Position numbers and translations under genes: made by a program. 62,030 nucleotides of DNA from an uncultured Planctomycetaceae bacterium. GTDB lineage: Bacteria > Planctomycetota > Planctomycetia > Planctomycetales > Planctomycetaceae. Position 1 is the first letter of the stretch. Every line of letters begins with the position of its first letter. Shown here piece by piece: positions 26,744 to 37,953 of the stretch. The notes under the pieces are model-generated. The model worked only from the letters and a program-made list of their open reading frames with translations. It was not told where the DNA came from and did no database searches. The stretch lies in assembly GCA_903858815.1 (NCBI GenBank), contig CAIOKE010000110.1, forward strand, positions 1 through 62,030. Reading direction: 5' to 3'.

Positions 26744-28404
26744 GGGGACGATTTTCGGGAGGATGGTGTTGCCGGACCGGGTTTGCCGTTTTTCTTTCCG
26801 GATCTGGTATCCGGCCGAGGATAACGAGTGACTCGGATGTCGTTCTTCTGAGCAGGTCCGGGCGTACTACGGCCGTCAGTGATCAACTTTTCAAACGTCG
26901 CGCGCATGGCGACCACTCGCGGGCCCTCCGTAGCGGCCAGATTGGTGGATTCTCGGGGATCCTGAGCAAGATTGAATAACTGCACATCGGTCCCCGCTGC
27001 GGCATCGGCCTGCAGGACCAGTTTCCACTGGCCATCGCGGAACGATGGTAAACCATTGCAGGCTGTATTGACGGCCTGTGTGCGAATCGGCGTTGTGCCC
27101 CCCTGCAACAGAGGCAGCATGCTGAAACTGTCTTCCCCGGCTTCCGGTGGCAGAGCTGCTTCAAGGATGTCGGCCAGAGTGGCCATCAGATCGGCCTGCT
27201 GTACAAGTTGATCACAGACTGTGCCGGCAGCGACGACCTGTGGCCAGCGGATGACAAATGGCACTCGATGGCCACCTTCCCACACCGATGCCTTGTAGTC
27301 CCGATAGGGACCACTGGGGAAATGTCCCTGCGCTTCAAGTGGTGGGACACCGATGTAAGAGGCACAGCCGTTGTCACTGGTGAAAACGATCAAAGTCTCT
27401 TCAGTCAGTCCCGTTCGCTGGAGTGTGTCCAGCACCTGCCCCAGCGCAGCATCCGTTTCCATGACAAGGTCTGCATAATCACTGTTCAGTCCACTGCGAC
27501 CGCGCCATTGTTCATTGACAGCCAATGGAGTGTGCGGGGTGGTCAGTGGCAGATACATCAGAAACGGCTGTTGAGCGGTCGCCTGCTGTTCAATGAACTG
27601 ACAGGCCCGGTTTGTCAGAGCGGGCAGAATGCCCTGCAGCGACCAGTGCTCAAGTGCTGGCCCCTGGAGGCTGGCCTGATTCTTCACAAAATCCGATGCT
27701 GGAAGCAGTCGATCCGGGATTCCCACCGTGCGGTCGCCGTCGATGAAACAGTACGGTGGCCAATTAGGCACATCCGTACCGAAGTATTCATCAAAGCCGC
27801 GGTCTGTGGGACCTCCAGGGATTGGTTGTGAGAAGACAGCACGCCACGCCTGACGGTGTGCTTCTGAGATCTGCTCGGTGACCCTGCCACCTCCCCCGGC
27901 CTGGCCGCCGAAGCCGGTGAACAGTGGTTTCAGATCCGGTTCAATCGGCCAGTCATGTCCGAGGTGCCACTTGCCGAAACAGGCTGTGCGATAACCCTGC
28001 TGTTGCGCCAGTGCAGCAATTGTCAGACGATTTTCGGAAATCAGTGGTTTGCCCCAGACTCCGACGATTCCGGACTGCAGCGTGGTGCGCCAGTGATATC
28101 GTCCGGTCAGCAGGGTGTAGCGTGAGGGCGAACAGCAACCGGAACTGGAATGTCCATCAGTGAAACGCATTCCGTCCGCCGCCAGTCGATCCATAGCGGG
28201 TGTGGCGATGCGGCAGGTGTCCGGCGCATTGCAGTGCATATCGCCGTAGCCGAGGTCATCGGCAAGAATGACGATGATGGCTCGCGGTCGAGGAACAGCC
28301 GATTGAGTATCACCAGCGATGCTGAACTGAAACTGCAGCAGGATCAGCAACGGAGACAGCAGATACCGCCAGCCTGAGCCCGGCAATCCTGATGATGTCA
28401 GCAT
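26740..28404 (-). CDS. Exported sulfatase with Lys-rich tail
   Basis: 554 residues with a signal peptide (about 14-32). It has AIIVILADDLGYGD and the formylglycine motif C91-S-P-S-R95 followed by YTLLTGRY, then ACFGKWHLGHDW and FTSDNGC blocks. The layout is that of N-acetylgalactosamine-sulfatase / arylsulfatase A-like enzymes. The C-terminal tail (SGKKNGKPGPATPSSRKSSP) resembles the basic tail of the sulfatase at 18574-20070. It is nine bases downstream of another sulfatase and overlaps the esterase by four bases. Confidence 0.93.
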   Translation of the reverse strand: MLTSSGLPGSGWRYLLSPLLILLQFQFSIAGDTQSAVPRPRAIIVILADDLGYGDMHCNAPDTCRIATPAMDRLAADGMRFTDGHSSSGCCSPSRYTLLTGRYHWRTTLQSGIVGVWGKPLISENRLTIAALAQQQGYRTACFGKWHLGHDWPIEPDLKPLFTGFGGQAGGGGRVTEQISEAHRQAWRAVFSQPIPGGPTDRGFDEYFGTDVPNWPPYCFIDGDRTVGIPDRLLPASDFVKNQASLQGPALEHWSLQGILPALTNRACQFIEQQATAQQPFLMYLPLTTPHTPLAVNEQWRGRSGLNSDYADLVMETDAALGQVLDTLQRTGLTEETLIVFTSDNGCASYIGVPPLEAQGHFPSGPYRDYKASVWEGGHRVPFVIRWPQVVAAGTVCDQLVQQADLMATLADILEAALPPEAGEDSFSMLPLLQGGTTPIRTQAVNTACNGLPSFRDGQWKLVLQADAAAGTDVQLFNLAQDPRESTNLAATEGPRVVAMRATFEKLITDGRSTPGPAQKNDIRVTRYPRPDTRSGKKNGKPGPATPSSRKSSP

Positions 28405-28413
28405 GCGAGTGCT

Positions 28414-30003
28414 TTACTGAGAGAGGAATTCAGCTTGAGAAATGCGTCCATCACCATCTGTATCAAGTTTTTTGAAACGGGCGGCCCCGGACTGGGGACT
28501 GGTGCCGGTAATCGTCTTCAAAAACTCGGACTCATCGATAGCCCCATCGCCGTTGAGATCTCGATTCAGAAATCGATTCTGTTTTCCGGGGGCTGCGGCG
28601 ATGGCTTTTGATTCATTCATCTTCCGCGCATCTTTTTCGGAAGTCGTTGCACGTGGTTCAGGGCGCGGCAGCTTTGCGAGGATGGCGTCAAAACGAGCGC
28701 GTGCTGCCCGCACTTCGGCAGCTGCCGAATCTGTCACGTCACGATAGTCGGTTCCATTACGACTGGCACCGCAGTCAAAAAAACGACCAGCAGCTCCGCC
28801 TTTCGGCATTTCAAGCAACCATCGCTCATCCCGCAGGATCCGGCCATCATCAAGGTGGCTGTAGATCCAGTCACGGTGCTTCGGACTGCTGCCCGTGAGT
28901 ACCGGCAACAGACTGTGACCGTCAAACGGACGATCAGCAGGCAGTCCGGCTCCTGCAATGTCGGCCAGAGTCGGCATGATATCTGTCAGGTCCGCGACAG
29001 CCCCTGATACGAGGCCGGCTTTGACGCCGGGCCCCACAATAATTCCGGGCACCCGTGCCCCCAACTCGGTCACAGTTCCCTTTCCGCGAGTCCCGGTTCC
29101 GTTGTCTCCAAGAAAAATCACGTAGGTATTCTCAGCCAGTCCAGACTTCTGGAGACCGTTCATCAGACGTCCCATCAGATGATCCAGATACTGCAGATTA
29201 TTCTGGAAGCTGGCAGGCAGTCGCTTTCCGGGGTGGGCGGGATCCGGTGTCTCAAGATGCGGACCGTGAGTCAGCACCGATGTGTAATAAACAAAAAATG
29301 GGTGCTGCGAATTACGCTGAGCAAAGTCGAGTACAAAGTCCGTGAACAGATCCGGACCGTAGTCGTTTTCAGTCGTCGGGCGGTATTGGCCATTCTGAAT
29401 AATGCAGGGGTGCCAGTAGCGGCAGGTATTTCCCCCCTTGCCCCCGTTTCCTTCGTGAGCCGGATGAGTGGTGCCTTCCGGCAGGTTGTGGTCATAGGCC
29501 CACATACAGTATTCGTCAAAACCGGTGTCACGAATCAGGGTGGGCAACTTTCCGGACAACTGCCATTTGCCGGCCTGAGCAGTGACATATCCTGCGGATT
29601 TCATCAGATCCGCGTGAGTGAAGTGGCTGCCAATGTCGGACTGCGGCGAATCTCCAGCTGGTTTAAAGGCGGGATTCTGCATGCCCAGAAACCCATTGTG
29701 AAATCCATACTGGCCCGTCATGAGGGCGACGCGAGTGGGAGTACACAAGGGCATCGCATAGAATGTTTCGAAGCGGACACCGGCAGCCGCCATCCGATCA
29801 AGATTGGGGGTCTGATGAGTCGTATGGCCGTAACAACCCAGTTCGGCCGCCCCAAGATCATCTGCCAGAATCAGAATCACGTTGGGACGCTGACCAGCCG
29901 GGGTCACCGACGGTGCACCGGCCTGCAGCAGAGCTGAGCTCACCAGCAGAAAAGACAGCACGCTGGTGATTCGCAGCAGGTACAGGGGCTTTCGCAGGCA
30001 CAT
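28414..30003 (-). CDS. Exported sulfatase with two C-terminal EF-hands
   Basis: 529 residues. A signal peptide (about 8-30), NVILILADDLGAAELGC, and the formylglycine motif C87-T-P-T-R91 followed by VALMTGQYG place it in the type I sulfatases. After the catalytic domain, two canonical EF-hand loops are visible: D482-LNGDGAIDESE and D514-TDGDGRISQAE. These are expected to bind calcium and perhaps mediate cell-surface or glycan contacts. It sits 34 bases after icd and nine before the next sulfatase. Fusion of dockerin-like or EF-hand repeats to sulfatases is known in planctomycetes, but the role here is inferred. Confidence 0.92.
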   Translation of the reverse strand: MCLRKPLYLLRITSVLSFLLVSSALLQAGAPSVTPAGQRPNVILILADDLGAAELGCYGHTTHQTPNLDRMAAAGVRFETFYAMPLCTPTRVALMTGQYGFHNGFLGMQNPAFKPAGDSPQSDIGSHFTHADLMKSAGYVTAQAGKWQLSGKLPTLIRDTGFDEYCMWAYDHNLPEGTTHPAHEGNGGKGGNTCRYWHPCIIQNGQYRPTTENDYGPDLFTDFVLDFAQRNSQHPFFVYYTSVLTHGPHLETPDPAHPGKRLPASFQNNLQYLDHLMGRLMNGLQKSGLAENTYVIFLGDNGTGTRGKGTVTELGARVPGIIVGPGVKAGLVSGAVADLTDIMPTLADIAGAGLPADRPFDGHSLLPVLTGSSPKHRDWIYSHLDDGRILRDERWLLEMPKGGAAGRFFDCGASRNGTDYRDVTDSAAAEVRAARARFDAILAKLPRPEPRATTSEKDARKMNESKAIAAAPGKQNRFLNRDLNGDGAIDESEFLKTITGTSPQSGAARFKKLDTDGDGRISQAEFLSQ

Positions 30004-30037
30004 CCGTCTGTGTCTCCGCAGCAGTGGTATTCAGCTT

Positions 30038-32729
<2,692 letters not shown>

Positions 32730-33206
32730 TCAGGCAGAACCTAATCCGTTTCCACTGCCGCCAGACACCTGATTCATGGCCTCTGACGTCAATCGATCAA
32801 ACTGATCCACATGCTGGGCAAAGAACGAATCCCACCGTCCCTTGTCCCAGATTTCCACATGATCCTGAACACCAATCAAAACCACGTCATGCTGCAGACC
32901 AGCCAGCCGGATTAATCGCTCAGGTATCCTTACCCGAGACTGTTTGTCCACCTGCACTGTCTCCGCTTGCCCGTAGAGCAAACGAAGATAATTTCTGACA
33001 TTTGCCTGCCCCGTGGACAGTCGAGCCATCTGCTGGGCTAACGCTTCGAATCCCTGAAGCGAATACACCGCAAGACAACCCTCGTTACCCGGAGCCAGCA
33101 CAAGATCGTCCGATTCACCGCTGCGAAACCCATCTTTCAAAGGCCGGGGAATGGCAAGCCGCTGCTTGTCATCCAGGCTTCGTTCATAGGTTCCCGTCAA
33201 TGCCAT
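32730..33206 (-). CDS. mraZ: MraZ transcriptional regulator
   Basis: 158 residues from the ATG at 33206, which gives the standard MraZ start (MALTGTYERSLDDKQRLAIP). Two AbrB-like DNA-binding halves are visible, each with the MraZ loop: DDKQRLAIP (12-20) and VDKQSRVRIPERL (about 88-100). MraZ is normally the first gene of the division and cell-wall cluster and represses it. Here no mraW, fts or mur gene follows; the next gene is icd. An operator of three 10-bp-spaced boxes and a plausible promoter lie just upstream, so autoregulation appears to be kept. A longer in-frame start at 33278 would run through the operator and is rejected. Confidence 0.93.
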   Translation of the reverse strand: MALTGTYERSLDDKQRLAIPRPLKDGFRSGESDDLVLAPGNEGCLAVYSLQGFEALAQQMARLSTGQANVRNYLRLLYGQAETVQVDKQSRVRIPERLIRLAGLQHDVVLIGVQDHVEIWDKGRWDSFFAQHVDQFDRLTSEAMNQVSGGSGNGLGSA

Positions 33207-33261
33207 CAGATCGATCCGCACCGGTGGATCACAGGGTGTTTTTGAGTTCTCAACACGAGTT

Positions 33262-33285
33262 CCCACTTTTCCCCACAAACCACCA
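33262..33285 (-). promoter_or_regulatory. MraZ operator (three TGGK boxes, 10-bp period)
   Basis: On the minus strand the boxes are TGGT (33285-33282), TGGG (33275-33272) and TGGG (33265-33262), each separated by exactly six bases. This is the TGGG-N6-TGGG-N6-TGGG arrangement known for MraZ operators. The array starts 56 bases before the mraZ ATG and overlaps the predicted transcription start. Confidence 0.85.
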
Positions 33286-33293
33286 CTGATCGA

Positions 33294-33321
33294 ATCCTAT
33301 TGGAAATCCCAGGGGTGTCAA
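33294..33321 (-). promoter_or_regulatory. Predicted mraZ promoter
   Basis: On the minus strand, TTGACA (33321-33316), 16 bases, then TAGGAT (33299-33294). The -35 is perfect and the -10 matches TATAAT at four of six positions. The predicted start point falls next to the first MraZ box, so repression by direct occlusion is plausible. An A/T-rich stretch lies just upstream (33340-33410). Confidence 0.6.
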
Positions 33322-33439
33322 GGATGTTTGATCGATAGCCTTTCGAGTTGCTGTTTTGTTTTGTTTAAGTTGTTTCTGTATAACAGTTTGTGATTTTTTG
33401 ATTTTTTCGTGACGAGTGGTTTTCGGGGGCGGTCAGAGC

Positions 33440-33559
33440 GGTTTGTGGGGAACTTTGGGCAGTTGCTGTGATCTCTGCTGAGTGACGACTGAATTGTGCA
33501 GGAAACCCTCGAAAATCGGCAATTCTTTGGTGGTGGTGGGGTTTGTGGGGAACTTTGGG
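33440..33559 (+). repeat. 20-base direct repeat carrying two TGGG boxes, copies 100 bases apart
   Basis: GGTTTGTGGGGAACTTTGGG occurs at 33440-33459 and at 33540-33559, exactly 100 bases apart. Each copy holds TGGG boxes ten bases apart. The first 13 bases also occur on the minus strand inside the mraZ operator. They may be additional MraZ sites in opposite orientation. No gene is supported in 33322-34084. Confidence 0.7.
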
Positions 33560-33569
33560 GAGTGTGTCA

Positions 33570-33595
33570 GGGAGTGGTGGGTGGTGGGTGGTGGG
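33570..33595 (+). other. G-quadruplex-type run
   Basis: Four GGG tracts (33570-33572, 33579-33581, 33586-33588, 33593-33595) separated by 4-6 bases within a GGTGGGT microsatellite. It fits the canonical G3-N1-7 pattern. No function is visible. Confidence 0.5.
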
Positions 33596-33666
33596 TGGTC
33601 AAGGCATTCGAGGTATCCGTTGGGGGGGGAGGCTTGCGCCGAAGCGAACGCAGGTGAATTTGCGTT

Positions 33667-33794
33667 ACCGAGCTGGTGCTCGGTGGTCCCGGAGGCAAGC
33701 CGTTGGTGGAAGCTGACGGGTGCTTTCGTGCGAGACCTTCACCGAGCTGGTGCTCGGTGGTCCCGGGGGCAAGCCGTTGGTGGAAGCCGAAGGG
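33667..33794 (+). repeat. Two tandem copies of a 54-base hairpin repeat (74-base period)
   Basis: 33667-33720 and 33741-33794 match at about 51 of 54 bases. Each starts with the perfect 7-bp hairpin ACCGAGC-TGGT-GCTCGGT followed by GGTCCCGG and AAGCCGTTGGTGGAAGC. The same two modules occur in reversed order at 48059-48120. A degenerate CACGGGCTGAAGCCC...GCTAC module follows at 33966-33987. Confidence 0.8.
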
Positions 33795-34084
33795 TGGGAG
33801 GCATAAGGCCGTATTTGAACCACAAAGGAGGTCACGGGCACGCAAAAGGACGTCCTTCAGGCAGGCTGCGGCGGAAGAGCCCCCCCGACGTCTGTAATCA
33901 GTCTTTCCTGCCTCGCTCCATCCCGGAAAACCACTGGGGAGTTCGAGTGTGCAGCGCGGGTTGTGCACGGGCTGAAGCCCACGCTACTGGTTTTGGGCTT
34001 TGCGGCCGGCCGGCCGGCAGGCGTGGTGAACGTCCAGCGTCCGGGCAAAGCGCCGACAAAAACTTCTGGTATTGGCCTGAGGTT

Positions 34085-34984
34085 TTAGTGACCGCGCTGG
34101 CGTCCGAGCAGGAATCGTACAAGCACATCGCCGTAGTGTTCGTGCAGCATCACGCGATGGTATTCCACCGCCGAATCACGAAACAGTCGCGCCAGTTCGG
34201 CCAGCCAGTTTTGTACGGCTTCCCGATACTGAAGCGCCATGATGGCAGGATCAGCCAGCAAGGCCGGGGCACCTTCGAGATCTACAAACCGCATGGGGCG
34301 ATCAAACCTGAAGTCGATTTCGTTCTGATCCAGCAGATGGAACACGGCCACGTCATGTCGTCGGAATCGCAGGTGCTGGATCGCCTGTTTCAGTTCTGCT
34401 GGATCCATAAGCAGGTCAGAAATCACGATCACCAGAGCTCGTTGTGCGATGCGTTCGGCTGCTTCATGCAGTGCAGCGGGCAATCCCGTTGGGCCAGCCG
34501 CTTTCAGGTTTCCGAGTTCATCGAGGACAAGTTTGAGATGCGAGGCACTGCGACGCGGGCGGATCTGTTTCTGGAAACCCTGTCCGGCGCAGTACAGCCC
34601 TACGGCATCACCCTGTCCGGCAGCGAGACAACCGAGGGTGCCACCCAGTCGCCTTGCATAGTCCAGCCGTGAGGTCCCCGGATCCTGACTGCCTCCCGGT
34701 CCGAAATTCATGGATCCGCTGACATCCAGCACAAGGCACAAACGCAGGTTTGTATCGGCTTCAAATTCCTTGATGTAGAAGCGATCACTGCGTCCCCACG
34801 CGCGCCAATCCAGTCGGCGAGTGTCATCACCGGGGACGTACTTGCGATACTCGCTGAATTCAAGGCTGGAGCCGCGAGTCGGGCTGCGGTGGCGACCGGA
34901 CACGCTGCCGATCATGGGCAGTCTGGCATCCAGTGCCAGCGCCTGCAGCCTTGCTATGACTCGCGGTTCAAGATAGGGGTGCAC
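34085..34984 (-). CDS. DUF58 domain protein with VWA fold (cluster 1)
   Basis: 299 residues, soluble. The DUF58 signature EFSEYRKYVPGDDTRRLDWRAWGRSD is near residues 42-67. It is followed by a von Willebrand A-type core whose metal-site motif DVSGSM is intact (about 88-93). Proteins of this kind work with MoxR ATPases, probably as substrate-binding or chaperone partners in metal insertion or envelope assembly. It lies 17 bases after moxR on the same strand. There is no membrane helix, unlike the second DUF58 protein at 49.7-51.4 kb. Confidence 0.9.
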   Translation of the reverse strand: MHPYLEPRVIARLQALALDARLPMIGSVSGRHRSPTRGSSLEFSEYRKYVPGDDTRRLDWRAWGRSDRFYIKEFEADTNLRLCLVLDVSGSMNFGPGGSQDPGTSRLDYARRLGGTLGCLAAGQGDAVGLYCAGQGFQKQIRPRRSASHLKLVLDELGNLKAAGPTGLPAALHEAAERIAQRALVIVISDLLMDPAELKQAIQHLRFRRHDVAVFHLLDQNEIDFRFDRPMRFVDLEGAPALLADPAIMALQYREAVQNWLAELARLFRDSAVEYHRVMLHEHYGDVLVRFLLGRQRGH

Positions 34985-35001
34985 GCTGTGTTTCCTTCAG
35001 A

Positions 35002-36030
35002 TTACGTGCGTTCCCGACTGAGTTCACTGGCCAGTCGGCGGACAATGGTGGTGCTGGTTGCACCTTCGGATTCAGCGGCGAAGGTGGTCAGAACTCGATG
35101 AGTAAGTACAGGTTCCGCCACGGCCAGCAGGTCTTCCATCCGGACCATGTAGCTGCCATAGAGTGCAGCGCGAGCCCGTGCTCCGAGAATCAGGTACTGG
35201 GTGGCACGCGGGCCGGCCCCCCATGCGACAAGCGGTTTGAGCCAGTCCGGGGCATCGACCGAGGCTGGTCGCGTTCGACGTACCAGATCCACCGCGAATT
35301 CGTAGATGTTCTGCGGTACAGGGACACGTCGCACCAGATCCTGAAACTTCTGCACGAGTGCTGCATCCAGTACGTGCTGCAGGGAAGGCAGGCGACCGGA
35401 CGTTGTGGTTTTGGCAATCTGCAGTTCTTCATCGCGTGACGGGTAGTCGACCCGGATCAGGAACATGAAGCGGTCGAGCTGGGCTTCGGGAAGCGGGTAT
35501 GTACCTTCCTGCTCGACGGGGTTCTGAGTTGCCAGTACGAAAAACGGTGGCGACAGCGGGTAGGGACGCCCGACGACTGTCACGCGGTGTTCCTGCATGG
35601 CTTCCAGCATGGCGGCCTGAGTTTTGGCCGGGGCTCGATTGATTTCATCGGCGAGCACGATGTTGGCAAATACCGGCCCCTTCTGGAATTCGAACTGCCG
35701 TCGTCCTTCCGCAGTTTCCTGCAGAATGTCAGTTCCGGTGATGTCCATAGGCATCAGGTCGGGAGTGAACTGAATGCGACTGAAGCTGAGCGACATGGTC
35801 TCGGCCAGCCGACTGATCAACAGCGTTTTGGCCAGCCCTGGCACCCCCATCAGGAGGGCATGACCGCGAGCGAACAGGCAGATTGCCAACTGCTCAACCA
35901 CGGCATCCTGGCCAACGATGATTTTGGCCAGTTCAGTCCGCAGTCTGCCCCAGACTTCGCGGAGCTCGTCGATGGCCGCCACGTCATCCGCTGCGTTGCC
36001 TTGTAACGCTGATTCTGCATTCCGATCCAT
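35002..36030 (-). CDS. MoxR-family AAA+ ATPase (cluster 1)
   Basis: 342 residues. Walker A is the MoxR variant G62-VPGLAKT69, Walker B is VLADEINRAP (about 130), and sensor 1 lies in 'FVLATQNPVEQEGTYPLPEAQLDRF'. MoxR ATPases are chaperone-like and act together with DUF58/VWA proteins. Here it lies between a secreted protein (15 bases upstream) and DUF58 (17 bases downstream). The three are likely one transcript. Client proteins cannot be read from the sequence. Confidence 0.93.
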   Translation of the reverse strand: MDRNAESALQGNAADDVAAIDELREVWGRLRTELAKIIVGQDAVVEQLAICLFARGHALLMGVPGLAKTLLISRLAETMSLSFSRIQFTPDLMPMDITGTDILQETAEGRRQFEFQKGPVFANIVLADEINRAPAKTQAAMLEAMQEHRVTVVGRPYPLSPPFFVLATQNPVEQEGTYPLPEAQLDRFMFLIRVDYPSRDEELQIAKTTTSGRLPSLQHVLDAALVQKFQDLVRRVPVPQNIYEFAVDLVRRTRPASVDAPDWLKPLVAWGAGPRATQYLILGARARAALYGSYMVRMEDLLAVAEPVLTHRVLTTFAAESEGATSTTIVRRLASELSRERT

Positions 36031-36045
36031 ATCACTGAGCGTCCT

Positions 36046-37608
36046 TCATTGGTTCAGCTGAAAACTCCACTGCCCCTGATTCTGCAGGTTCAGCTGCACC
36101 AGTCGGTTGGATTTATCATATTGAAACATCTTTGCAGTTCCCTGCCACGCTTCAAACTGTTGTTCGTTCAGGATCTTTTTGACCGGTTCCTCTTCAGCGA
36201 GCAGCAGCGGGTAACAGACCAGCATCAGGTCCCGAAAATACTCGTAATGTTCCCACGGTTCCTGTTTCGGTAACACCTGTGCCGTCAGCTGCTGCACAGC
36301 TTCGCGTTGATCGGGCTGCAGCCAGAATTCCTGGTCCAGCAGGGCCAGAGCACAGTGGGCATCAGACTGTTTTCGCCGCTGGACTCGCTGTTGTTTCAGG
36401 TCGGTTGCCTGCTGCGTAATCTGCAGTTTTTCAACAGCATTCCGCCAGATGGTCGAGGGGTTCGACTGCTCACCGTTGAAGTCAGGTCTGGACAGTCCGA
36501 ATGAAAAGTTGCCCCCGGCAAACTGCTGGCGATGGTTTTCCATCTGGTCAATCGTGTTGTAGCACTGGTCACGCCATTCACGAAGACTGTGACTGGTGGC
36601 TCCAAGGGCTGCAAGTTTCAGCTGAGCAGTCTGTTCATCAGTCAGCTGCAGGGAGTCCTGATAGAACTGTGCTCGATTCAAATAACCGGCCAGCATCCAG
36701 GGCTGCAGTTTCTGGCTGGAATCTGTCACGAACTGCAACCATTCCTCTGGAGATTGCGACGATGACAGATGCATCTGATCGAGGGAATCGCCAAGATTCT
36801 GAGATTCCCTGAGGAAGGCCGATTGAGCTTCATTCAGGACCTGCCTGCGGGCCTGATCTGAGATGCAGGTCCAGAGACTTTCGTAGGGCAGGAAATAGGC
36901 CTGCGGATTGGCTGCGTACAGCGGGTGCTGGCTTTTTTCACCCAGTTCCACCAGACGCTGATCGATCAGAGCGGTCAATTGTTCGCACTGCGTGGAAGTC
37001 AGGTACAACCGGCGTCCGGCCAGTTCCGCGATGTAGGCAGCGAACGCCCTGCGATGGAAAACATCACGCTCCTGCAGGGCAGTTCGGAGGACTTCCTGTT
37101 GTGCGGTATCAGCGATGGTTTCAAGGACACTGGTAATGAACTTCTGCGACAGTTTGCGCCCCGGCCCACCGGGCCCGGCATACAGGACAGGTGCGGGGGA
37201 ATTGGCCTGCTGCTGGTTGTTTCCGCGTCCTGCCACTGCTGGATCGGGCGCCTGTTGTGCCATTTGATCTGCCAGTTCGAGGACTTTCTGCTGCTGTGGT
37301 GTGCTGAAGGACCCGGTGGTGGCAATCCAGATGGCGACGGCCCGCAGGTGCCGCTGATTGCGCTGGCTGATGGCCGCCAATGCCTGCTTTTGTCCTGGAT
37401 CTTCTACAGCGACAGCAACACCGACCGCATCTTCGACCATGATCTGCGGAGCAACGGTCGCTTCGAGTCTTTCGAGGAGTTGGTTGAAGTTCTGAGTCAG
37501 CTTCTGCAGCAGAGGTGGCTGTTGAGCCCGGCAGGGGGTGGCCGGGATCCAAATGCAGACCAGCACGGCCAGCAGGTGCAGTCTGCAGGAACGGCTGGAC
37601 GGATTCAT
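36046..37608 (-). CDS. Secreted helical protein of unknown function (MoxR cluster 1)
   Basis: 520 residues from the ATG at 37608, chosen because it gives a normal signal peptide (SCRLHLLAVLVCIWIPATPCRA, cleavage near residue 28); an in-frame start at 37659 adds a Pro-rich leader. The mature protein is rich in Gln and Glu and almost entirely helical. It has a Gly-rich linker (about 135-160). No enzymatic motif or known domain is recognised. Its fixed position ahead of moxR suggests it is a client or partner exported to the periplasm. This is inference from synteny only. Confidence 0.7.
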   Translation of the reverse strand: MNPSSRSCRLHLLAVLVCIWIPATPCRAQQPPLLQKLTQNFNQLLERLEATVAPQIMVEDAVGVAVAVEDPGQKQALAAISQRNQRHLRAVAIWIATTGSFSTPQQQKVLELADQMAQQAPDPAVAGRGNNQQQANSPAPVLYAGPGGPGRKLSQKFITSVLETIADTAQQEVLRTALQERDVFHRRAFAAYIAELAGRRLYLTSTQCEQLTALIDQRLVELGEKSQHPLYAANPQAYFLPYESLWTCISDQARRQVLNEAQSAFLRESQNLGDSLDQMHLSSSQSPEEWLQFVTDSSQKLQPWMLAGYLNRAQFYQDSLQLTDEQTAQLKLAALGATSHSLREWRDQCYNTIDQMENHRQQFAGGNFSFGLSRPDFNGEQSNPSTIWRNAVEKLQITQQATDLKQQRVQRRKQSDAHCALALLDQEFWLQPDQREAVQQLTAQVLPKQEPWEHYEYFRDLMLVCYPLLLAEEEPVKKILNEQQFEAWQGTAKMFQYDKSNRLVQLNLQNQGQWSFQLNQ

Positions 37609-37953
37609 CGCGTGGAAGCGACGAAGGGCCGGCGGGGGTGCACTTGGCGAAGTAGGCATAGGAAGCTGCGTCCGGACGGTTTGTCCTGTTGGTCGGGGAC
37701 AGTCGCGGTATTCTCAGAATCCTGTTCACTGCTGGCAAGCCGCGCCATCGATCCTTACGACAGAAATCGAATGTTTTTTCCGGGTGGCGGGGTGAAGCGT
37801 GCCTGGAGAATGGGGTTCAAAGTCAGAATTTTCAGGGAAAACGGAATTCGAGGTGTTTTTTTGTACGGCACAGGCCGGTGGATTGCACTGATAAGAGTGG
37901 ATGTGAAGGTGGACTGAAGCAAGCTGTTTTTTGATTGGGCGAGGTAGTTTCCA
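37609..37953. other. Divergent promoter interval
   Basis: The interval separates the minus-strand MoxR cluster from the plus-strand anti-sigma-like gene. No gene, repeat module or terminator was recognised. It should hold promoters for both directions. Confidence 0.4.

Noticed and set aside
33667-33794. Possible CRISPR array
   Set aside because: Only two units, each with an internal hairpin, and the spacer is only 20 bases; the same modules occur dispersed elsewhere. No cas gene is present.
33482-34672. Plus-strand frame of 396 codons over the mraZ upstream region
   Set aside because: It crosses the tandem hairpin repeat and then runs antisense through the well-supported DUF58 gene.
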